NCBI GenBank assembly: GCA_023700845.1
Contig: JAMPYD010000190.1
Coordinates: 1 to 5,076 of the forward strand
Length of the DNA: 5,076 bases
Direction of reading: 5' to 3'
Source: Elusimicrobiota bacterium
Lineage (GTDB): Bacteria; Elusimicrobiota; Elusimicrobia; UBA1565; UBA9628
Both the position numbers and the translations under genes were made by a program. Under the pieces are notes generated by a model, which was not told the origin of the DNA, made no database searches, and saw nothing but the letters and a program-made list of their open reading frames with translations. Positions within the stretch are counted from its first letter, which is position 1, and the number at the start of each line of letters is the position of its first letter. Below, one piece after another: positions 1 to 5,076 of this stretch.

Positions 1-948
1 ATGCGCGAGGCCCTCGCCGGCCTGAAGACGCCGTCCTTCCTGGTGCCGCGGGCCGTCTCCGGGGACTGGCTCGACGGCTACGCGGCGGCGCTCGAGGCCC
101 TGGCCTCGGGCATGGACCTCTCCGGCGCCAAGCGCCGCAAGGGCGCCGTGGCCCTCGTCGGCTACATGATGGACCGCAACGAGGGCGAGCACCGCGGGAA
201 CGTCCGGGAGCTCGAGCGCATGGTGCGCGCGCTCGGCCTCGAGCCCGCGTCGATCTGGCTGTCGGGCCGGCCCTACGCGCGCCTGCGCGAGGCGCGCCAT
301 GCCGACGCCGTCGTCTCCCTGCCCCACGGGCGGAAGGCCGCGGCGGTCCTCGCGCGGCGCCTCGGGGTGCCGCTGATCGCCGCCGAGCTCCCGTTCGGCC
401 TGGAGGGGACCCGCCGCTTCCTGGAGCTGCTGGGCCGCGAATTCAAGAGGGAGGCGCGCGCCCGCGCCTTCATCGACGCGGAGCTCGACCACGTCGCGCC
501 GCGCCTGCAGTGGAGCGTGCCCCACGCCTTCCTCCGCCGCCGCTTCGCCTTCGCCGGCGACCCGCTGTACGCGCCCGCCTTCGCGGAGCTCGTCGAGGAG
601 CTCGGCGGGACGGTGACCGGCCTGCTCCTGACGGGCGCGGCCCGCCATCTGGCCCCGGCGCGCATCCGGGAGCTCGAGCGCCGGGCCGCGGTCGAGTTCG
701 AGCCTCTGACCCGGGACGCGGCGTCCGGCGCCTTCGGGCGCGGCGCCGACCTCGTCGTGACGAGCACGCTCGCCTTCGAGGCCGCCCGGCCCGCGGCGCC
801 GTGGCTCGAGTTCGGCTATCCGTCCGACTACACCCACTTCCTGCGCGACGTCCCGTTCCTCGGCTTTCCCGGGGCGCTGGCCTTCGCCGCGCGCCTGGCC
901 AACGAGGTCGTCAAAGGCCTCGCGGCCCGGCGGGGGGGCGCCCGATGA
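1..948 (+). CDS. Nitrogenase component 1-like subunit, 5'-truncated by the window (beta-type paralogue)
   Basis: The frame is open from base 1 to the TGA at 946-948 (315 residues). It aligns end to end with residues 116-434 of the protein at 2623-3927, at about 60 % identity by eye, so roughly 115 N-terminal residues appear to be missing. The first ATG is therefore probably an internal Met rather than the true start. Family marks visible are: a Rossmann-type strand and helix (ALVGYMMDR, about 51-59, then LERMVRALG); a second subdomain (VVSLPHGRKAA, then LPFG at 130-133, then TRRF); a third (RRFAFAGDP, 180-188); and the C-terminal signature PWLEFGYPS (267-275), His279 and PFLGF (285-289). It contains no cysteine, and the position matching the FeMo-cofactor Cys of NifD is Pro (SLPHG), so it is not a NifD. 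The cluster-binding half would lie upstream. It is likely a cytoplasmic subunit of a reductase or scaffold complex. The family call is firm; substrate and partner are unknown. Confidence 0.82.
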   Translation: MREALAGLKTPSFLVPRAVSGDWLDGYAAALEALASGMDLSGAKRRKGAVALVGYMMDRNEGEHRGNVRELERMVRALGLEPASIWLSGRPYARLREARHADAVVSLPHGRKAAAVLARRLGVPLIAAELPFGLEGTRRFLELLGREFKREARARAFIDAELDHVAPRLQWSVPHAFLRRRFAFAGDPLYAPAFAELVEELGGTVTGLLLTGAARHLAPARIRELERRAAVEFEPLTRDAASGAFGRGADLVVTSTLAFEAARPAAPWLEFGYPSDYTHFLRDVPFLGFPGALAFAARLANEVVKGLAARRGGAR

Positions 949-2630
949 GGCACGCGATCGCCGGTCCCCGGGCGCTGGCCGCGGCCGCGCGGCGTCTGGG
1001 GCTGACCGAGGGCTCGGGGTGGACCTTGGCCTCCCTCTGCGTCCGGGACCGCGACGCCCTGCGGCTGATCCTCGCGCGGGGCGAGCACCGCTTCGATTTC
1101 GTCCTCCAGGCGGGAGCCCCGTCGTCGACGGCCGGCGCGACGCCCGCGCAGAGAAGGCTCCTCGACCTGGCGGCGGCGCGCCTGGGCGGCGCGAGCTTCG
1201 CTCGCGTCCTCGCGGAGATCGACGCCGATCCCGACTCCTTTGTCGAGGAGCGCGAGCCCGGCGACGGCGGCGACCGGGTGAAGGTCCCCTACGTCGCCGG
1301 CCCGATGAGCCTGCTCGAGGCCGGCTGGCGGAACTTCTTCGCCGACCAGGATTTCGACGTGCAGATGGAGGCGCCCGAGGCGACGCACAACAAGACCGTG
1401 ACCGTCGAGTACGCCGACCTCGAGTGCTTTCTCGCGCGCCCCGAGATCAGCTTCGCCAAGTGGAACTTCCTCGACTGGCCCGACGAGTCCCTGGATCCCG
1501 AGGCCACGGGCGAGAACAACTTCATCGCCGTCGAGCTCGAGGAGCGGGACATGGTGATGGGGACCGGGGACAAGGCCGACTCTTTGGTCTCGGAGGTCAA
1601 GCGCCTGGCGGACGCCGGCAACTACCTCGTCGTCACCCACCTGTGCACGCCGATCGTGATGGGCGAGGACTTCCAGGGCCTCGCGCGCCGCTGCGAGAGC
1701 GAGGTCGGCGGCACGTCCGTGAGCTGGAGCCAGAAGGACCGCGACTCCGGCGACAATTTCGGCGAGCACCTGCGCGCGGTGCTCAGCCGCCCGGGCTTCT
1801 TCGAAGGCGCCGGCGACGCCGCGGCCGTCAACCTCTTCCACTTCCCCGTCGAGTGCCGCGAGCGCGAGCTCAAGCCGTTCCTCGAGGCGCTCGGGCTCAA
1901 GGTCAACGCGCGCCTGTTCCCCATCGTGGACTTCCCCTCGGTCGAGGAGCTTCCCAAGGCCCGCTGGCAGGTGTTCTGCGAGAAGCCGACCTACACGGAC
2001 AAGACTTTGGAGCTGATGAAGGCGTCCTCCCGGCCCGTGGTGATGGCCCGCGCGCCCTACGGCGTGGAGGGCACGCGCGAATGCCTGCGGAGCATCGCCG
2101 CGGCGGCGGGCAAGGAGAAGGAATTCGAGCGGGGCTGGGCGGCGAAGCTCGAGGCCTTCCTGCCGGGCTGGGAGGAGCTGAGGCGCGAGGCGGGGGAGCA
2201 CCGGCTCGCGTTCGTGGTGTCGGAGGCGAGCCTTCCCCGCCTGCTGGAGCTGCGTTACGGCCACGGCGCTCCGCTGGCCGCGGCGGCGCGCGAGATGGGC
2301 TTCGGCATCGACCTCCTCTATTTCGACCGCCACGGCGAGGCCCCGGTCCTGCCCGAGGGCTTGAAGGGCGCGGGCGTGACGACCTTCCGGGCCCCGTGGG
2401 AGCTCGAGCGCGTCCTGCGCGAAGGGACGTTCTCCGCCGTCTACTCCGACATCTTCTTCGACTGGCGCATCGCCCGCGCGGGCAAGGCCCGCTTCTCGAG
2501 CCGCGAGTTCGAGATGGGCCTCGAGGGGGCGAAGCGGAGCCTCGAGCGGCTGCTGGCCGCGTGCCGCCTGCCCTTCTACCGCCGCCACGCCGCGCACCTG
2601 TCGCGCCGGCCCCGGAGGCTCAATGTCTAG
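945..2630 (+). CDS. Divergent nitrogenase component 1-like subunit (alpha-type) with N-terminal extension
   Basis: This 561-residue protein starts at an ATG that overlaps the upstream TGA (ATGA), so translation is probably coupled. The frame is open further upstream, but that part is Arg/Pro-rich and lies inside the previous gene. Residues 1 to about 110 form an extension I cannot assign. The component 1 core follows: Cys161; GTGDKADSLVSEVKRL (206-221), matching the FGG-x-KL-x-x-I region of NifD; THLCTPIVMGEDF (231-243), matching the CP-x-x-x-IGDD motif with Cys234; a substrate-side subdomain with VFCEKPTYTD (343-352, Cys345) and APYGVEGT (370-377); and a third subdomain (LAFVVSE at 421-427, then YSDIFFDWR at 500-508). 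Cys161 and Cys234 sit where NifD ligands 2 and 3 sit, 73 residues apart against 66 in NifD. The first ligand is absent, and so is the NifD C-terminal His. An insert rich in Trp, Asp and Glu lies between residues 165 and 195. It probably pairs with the 2623-3927 product. It is not a dinitrogenase subunit. Confidence 0.83.
   Translation: MRHAIAGPRALAAAARRLGLTEGSGWTLASLCVRDRDALRLILARGEHRFDFVLQAGAPSSTAGATPAQRRLLDLAAARLGGASFARVLAEIDADPDSFVEEREPGDGGDRVKVPYVAGPMSLLEAGWRNFFADQDFDVQMEAPEATHNKTVTVEYADLECFLARPEISFAKWNFLDWPDESLDPEATGENNFIAVELEERDMVMGTGDKADSLVSEVKRLADAGNYLVVTHLCTPIVMGEDFQGLARRCESEVGGTSVSWSQKDRDSGDNFGEHLRAVLSRPGFFEGAGDAAAVNLFHFPVECRERELKPFLEALGLKVNARLFPIVDFPSVEELPKARWQVFCEKPTYTDKTLELMKASSRPVVMARAPYGVEGTRECLRSIAAAAGKEKEFERGWAAKLEAFLPGWEELRREAGEHRLAFVVSEASLPRLLELRYGHGAPLAAAAREMGFGIDLLYFDRHGEAPVLPEGLKGAGVTTFRAPWELERVLREGTFSAVYSDIFFDWRIARAGKARFSSREFEMGLEGAKRSLERLLAACRLPFYRRHAAHLSRRPRRLNV
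2614..2618 (+). promoter_or_regulatory. Ribosome binding site (GGAGG) for the 2623 start
   Basis: A GGAGG core lies within the last codons of the upstream gene, four bases before the ATG at 2623. The spacing is short but workable. It supports that start even though the gene begins inside the upstream reading frame; the eight-base overlap contains both the ATG and the TAG. Confidence 0.6.
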
Positions 2631-3927
2631 GGCGCCCGGGGTCCGCTTCAACCTGCCGTTCCTCCACGGCCTGTACGTGGCGTTCAACGCGATCCCGGAC
2701 GCCTACTTCCTCGGCGACGGGCCGAGCTGCGTGTTCGCGAAGGCCGAGCACATCCACGGCCGCCACGACCTGTTCTCCACCTTGCTGTCCTGCGGCAGCG
2801 ACCACCGCGTGCAGTACACCGGGGTCAACGTCTTCACCATCGCGGGGAACTTCGAGTCCCAGATATTCGCCGCGCTCAAGCGCATCTCGAAATGGCCCGA
2901 CTGCGGGGTGATCTTCACCGGGGCGATGCCGATGTGCTCGATCGCCGGCAGCGACTACGAGCGCATCCTGCGCGAGGCCCTCGACGGCTGCGGCAAGCCC
3001 TCGTTCCTGATCCCGCGCCGCTCCGCCGTCACCGGCGACTGGCTCGACGGCTACGCCGGGGCGCTCGAGGTGCTGGCCGCCGGGATGGACCTGCAGGGCG
3101 CGAAGGCGGAGCCCGGGACCGTCGCGCTGGTGGGCCACCTGATGGACCGCGGCGAGGGCGACCAGCTGGCCAACGTGGCCGAGCTCGAGCGCATGACGCG
3201 CGCCCTCGGCGTCGAGCCGGTCTCGGTCTGGCTGTCGGGGCGGCCCTTCGCCCATCTGCGCGAGGTCCGCCGGGCGGAGACGATCGTCTCCCTGCCCTAC
3301 GGCCGCAAGGCGGCGCGCGTCCTGGCCAAGCGCCTGGGCGCGCGGCTCGTCGAGGCCGACCTGCCCTTCGGCCTCGAGGCGAGCCGCCGCTTCATGACCC
3401 TGCTCGGGCGCGAGCTGGGGCGCGAGGCCGAGGCGCGCGTGTTCGTCGCGAGCGAGCTCGACGCGGTCGTGCCGCGCCTGGAGTGGAGCGTGCCCCACGT
3501 CTTCGAGAACCGCCGCTTCGCCTTCGCCGGGGACCCGCATTACGCGGCGGCCTTCGCGGAGCTCGTCGAGGAGGTCGGCGGGACGGTCGTGTCGACGATC
3601 GTCATGGGCGGGGCGGGGCATCTTCCCGCCGAGCGGCGGCAAGCCTTGGAGAGCCGGCCGGGAACCTTGTTCGAGCCCGACCGGGCCCGGCTGAGGAGCC
3701 TGTTCTCCGAGTCGACCCGGGGCGAGGCCGACCTCCTCGTCTGCAACAGCCTCGGCGTCCGCTACATCAATCCCTCCGTGCCCTGGCTCGAGTTCGGCTT
3801 CCCGTCGGAGCACGCCCATTTCCCGCACGACGAGCCGTTCCTCGGATTCCAGGGGGCCCTGGCCTTCCTGTCGCGGGCGGCCAACGAGGTCTCCAAGGGC
3901 CTCTGCCTGAAGGAGGCGCTCCGGTGA
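2623..3927 (+). CDS. Complete nitrogenase component 1-like subunit (beta-type)
   Basis: This 434-residue protein is about the size of BchN, or of a NifK without extensions. Domain order follows component 1 proteins. DGPSCVF (32-38, Cys36) matches the GP-x-GC segment carrying NifD ligand 2. YTGVNVFTIAGNFE (65-78) matches the segment before the Fe-protein docking helix. AMPMCSIAGSDYE (101-113, Cys105) matches the CP-x-x-x-IGDD motif with ligand 3. Then come VALVGHLMDR (167-176), VSLPYGRKAA (222-231), LPFG (247-250), RRFAFAGDP (297-305), PWLEFGFPS (387-395) and PFLGF (405-409). The position of ligand 1, around residue 10, has no Cys. Cys57 and Cys94 are extra candidates. Pro replaces the NifD cofactor Cys. 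It overlaps the gene before it by 8 bp and the one after it by 4 bp. The whole length is related to the product of 1-948, apparently by duplication. It is likely the partner of the 561-aa subunit in a cytoplasmic, ATP-driven reductase that would need a NifH-like protein. Substrate is unknown; a tetrapyrrole is one suggestion for related loci. Confidence 0.87.
   Translation: MSRAPGVRFNLPFLHGLYVAFNAIPDAYFLGDGPSCVFAKAEHIHGRHDLFSTLLSCGSDHRVQYTGVNVFTIAGNFESQIFAALKRISKWPDCGVIFTGAMPMCSIAGSDYERILREALDGCGKPSFLIPRRSAVTGDWLDGYAGALEVLAAGMDLQGAKAEPGTVALVGHLMDRGEGDQLANVAELERMTRALGVEPVSVWLSGRPFAHLREVRRAETIVSLPYGRKAARVLAKRLGARLVEADLPFGLEASRRFMTLLGRELGREAEARVFVASELDAVVPRLEWSVPHVFENRRFAFAGDPHYAAAFAELVEEVGGTVVSTIVMGGAGHLPAERRQALESRPGTLFEPDRARLRSLFSESTRGEADLLVCNSLGVRYINPSVPWLEFGFPSEHAHFPHDEPFLGFQGALAFLSRAANEVSKGLCLKEALR
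3910..3916 (+). promoter_or_regulatory. Strong ribosome binding site (AAGGAGG) for the GTG start at 3924
   Basis: AAGGAGG lies at the end of the upstream gene, seven bases before the GTG at 3924. This spacing decides the start: the next in-frame ATG at 3936 would be 19 bases away. It is the best Shine-Dalgarno match of the three starts seen here, which suggests the radical SAM protein is well translated. Confidence 0.75.
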
Positions 3928-5076
3928 GCCTGCGCATGGAGCTGCTCATCGGCTACGCCTGCGGCCAGGAGTGCGCGTTCTGCATGGAGTCCGACCGCAT
4001 GGAGGAGTTCGCCGCGGCGCCCCTGTCCATCGCCGAGATCGTCCGGGCCTTGGCCGTGCAGCGGCGGCGCGGCGTCGAGTCGGTCTCGTTCTGCGGCTCC
4101 GGCGAGCCGACTTTCCACCCGCGCCTGGCCGACGCTCTGAAGGCCGCCAAGACCTTGGGATACGAAACCGAGCTGATCTCGAACGGCTCCCGCCTGGCCG
4201 AGCCCGAGCACGCGCGGCGGCTGCTCCCGTGGGTCGACCGCCTGTGGCTGTCGCTGCACGGCGACGACGCGGCTTCGCACGACCGCCTCACGCGCCGGCC
4301 GGGAAGCTTCGCGAAGCTGCGCCGGGCCTTCGCCGCGGCGCGCGCGGGGAAGGGCCCGCGCCTGGGAAGCGTCACGGTCGTGACGCGGGAGAACCGGGAC
4401 CGCGTCGCCGCGATCGCGCGGCTGGCCCTCGAGGAAGGCGCCCGCGAGGTCCAGCTGACGCAGGTGGTCCCCATGGGGCGCGCGGAAAAGGATTACGCGC
4501 GGCTCGCGGTCCCGTACTCCTGGTGGCGGGAGAACGTCCCGGCGCTGGCCGAGCTCGCGCGGCGCCATGGGGCGCGCCTGAGCTGCGCGGGCGTGCCGCT
4601 GTGCGCGCTCGGCGAGCATTGGCCCCTGTCCCGGGAGAAGGACCTCGCCCTGACGGTGTCCGTGGACCGGACGCGGAGCGGCGGCCGGCCCGCGCTGCGG
4701 ACCGAGGAGCTCCTGCCGCGCGCCGAGGCGGCGTCGACGCGGGTCAAGCCGGAGGCCTGCGCCGCCTGCCTCCGGCGCGAGGAGTGCATCGGCGTCCCCC
4801 GGCCGCACCTCGCCGCGTTCGGGGAGGGGGACCTCGCGGCGTTCGGCGGCGGCGCGGCGCGGACCGAGACGCACGCCCAGAGCGGGGGCGTCGAGCGCAT
4901 CCTGAGCGTCAACCACGCCTGCAACCAGCGCTGTCCGTTCTGCTTCATCCCCGGCGACGGCTGGAAGGCGGAGCTGGGGGAGATCGAGCGGGAGCTCGAC
5001 CGCCTGGCGCCGGAGCTGGCCGGCGGGGGCGCTTTGACCCTGTCGGGCGGCGAGCCGCTCGCGCACCCGCGCCTCG
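3924..5076 (+). CDS. Tandem (double) radical SAM protein, 3'-truncated by the window
   Basis: The frame is open from GTG 3924 to the window end (384 full codons, no stop). The GTG overlaps the previous TGA (GTGA). Unit 1 has CGQECAFC (Cys13, Cys17, Cys20), the C-x3-C-x2-C motif that binds the SAM-coordinating [4Fe-4S] cluster. It is followed by GSGEP (58-62, a GGEP-type motif), SNG (86-88) and LSLHG (109-113), in normal TIM-barrel order. A second Cys group follows: Cys221, Cys227, then Cys279-x2-Cys282-x5-Cys288, a likely auxiliary Fe-S site. Unit 2 begins near residue 327: VNHA leads into CNQRCPFC (Cys333, Cys337, Cys340), with SGGEP at 374-378 and the sequence cut soon after. The short string HPRL follows the GEP motif in both units. 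The enzyme should cleave SAM to a 5'-deoxyadenosyl radical, in the cytoplasm. The substrate is not evident; its operon position suggests it acts on the same product as the nitrogenase-like proteins. Two adjacent genes fused by a sequencing error is a less likely reading. Confidence 0.88.
   Translation, partial: MSLRMELLIGYACGQECAFCMESDRMEEFAAAPLSIAEIVRALAVQRRRGVESVSFCGSGEPTFHPRLADALKAAKTLGYETELISNGSRLAEPEHARRLLPWVDRLWLSLHGDDAASHDRLTRRPGSFAKLRRAFAAARAGKGPRLGSVTVVTRENRDRVAAIARLALEEGAREVQLTQVVPMGRAEKDYARLAVPYSWWRENVPALAELARRHGARLSCAGVPLCALGEHWPLSREKDLALTVSVDRTRSGGRPALRTEELLPRAEAASTRVKPEACAACLRREECIGVPRPHLAAFGEGDLAAFGGGAARTETHAQSGGVERILSVNHACNQRCPFCFIPGDGWKAELGEIERELDRLAPELAGGGALTLSGGEPLAHPRL

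Noticed and set aside
932..943. Run of seven G and the palindrome GGGCGCCC just before the ATG at 945, as a phase-variable or hairpin control element
   Set aside because: The run is short, the paralogue ends at about the same point so no frameshift is indicated, and such strings are expected in DNA of this composition.
510..944. Upstream extension of the alpha-type gene's open frame
   Set aside because: The region codes for conserved motifs of the first gene in another frame; the extension is Arg/Pro-rich and the ATG at 945 forms a normal ATGA overlap.
828..2687. Very long minus-strand open frame (619 codons)
   Set aside because: It mirrors the plus-strand gene at 945-2630. In GC-rich genes stops are rare in the opposite frames; the translation is low-complexity (Arg, Ala, Glu, Leu) with no family motif.
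1019..2911. Plus-strand open frame of 630 codons in another frame
   Set aside because: Its product is almost entirely Arg, Gly, Pro and Ala, typical of a GC-rich shadow frame, and it overlaps two genes with clear family motifs.
2620..3828. Minus-strand open frame of 402 codons
   Set aside because: It is antisense to the well-supported 2623-3927 gene, with repetitive His, Gln, Glu and Ala composition and no recognisable domain.
1..3927. True nitrogenase (nifDK) for N2 fixation
   Set aside because: The complete subunits lack the third P-cluster Cys, the visible part of the first gene has no Cys, and the NifD Cys plus His cofactor ligand pair is not present in any of the three.
3762..5066. Minus-strand open frame of 434 codons
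   Set aside because: It is antisense to the radical SAM gene, whose two CxxxCxxC motifs and GEP motifs leave no doubt about the coding strand.
1..5076. CRISPR array, insertion sequence, tRNA or rRNA, terminator
   Set aside because: No spaced direct repeats, terminal inverted repeats, transposase motifs, structured RNA patterns or stem plus T-run were seen; coding sequence fills the window.

Overview
This window is a compact, one-direction block of four genes in very GC-rich DNA (roughly 70 % by eye, with G or C at nearly every third codon position). Three genes encode proteins with the fold signatures of nitrogenase component 1 (the NifD/NifK/NifE/NifN, BchN/BchB and CfbD superfamily). None carries the residue set of a true nitrogenase. 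The fourth, cut by the right edge, is a single chain with two radical SAM motifs. The whole window is coding; there are no RNA genes, insertion sequences, CRISPR arrays or intergenic regions long enough for a promoter or terminator.

Layout: 1-948 is the 3' part of a nitrogenase-like subunit (at least 315 aa, about 60 % identical by eye to the third gene). 945-2630 is a divergent 561-aa nitrogenase-like subunit with an extra N-terminal region. 2623-3927 is a complete 434-aa nitrogenase-like subunit. 3924-5076 is a tandem radical SAM protein (at least 384 residues). Junctions overlap by 4, 8 and 4 bp, so this is one translationally coupled operon, probably begun upstream of the window and continuing past it.

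How the genes may work together (inference): the subunits at 945-2630 and 2623-3927 look like an unequal alpha/beta pair, and the first gene is a second beta-type paralogue. Each of the two complete subunits keeps two of the three cysteine positions that hold the P-cluster or [4Fe-4S] cluster in known relatives, so a 2+2 interface [4Fe-4S] site is plausible. Such an assembly would need an Fe-protein (NifH/BchL/CfbC-like) reductase, which is not in this window. The adjoining radical SAM protein suggests cofactor or metabolite biosynthesis rather than N2 fixation. From memory, Meheust et al. (ISME J 2020) described nitrogenase paralogues next to large sets of radical SAM genes in groundwater Elusimicrobia, Gracilibacteria and Myxococcales, and proposed reduction of a tetrapyrrole to a novel cofactor. 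This window fits that type of locus.

Organism: the base composition suits a GC-rich free-living Elusimicrobiota or a Myxococcota member. Gracilibacteria are unlikely, because they are AT-rich and read TGA as glycine, while TGA acts as a stop twice here. The sequence alone does not settle the taxon.
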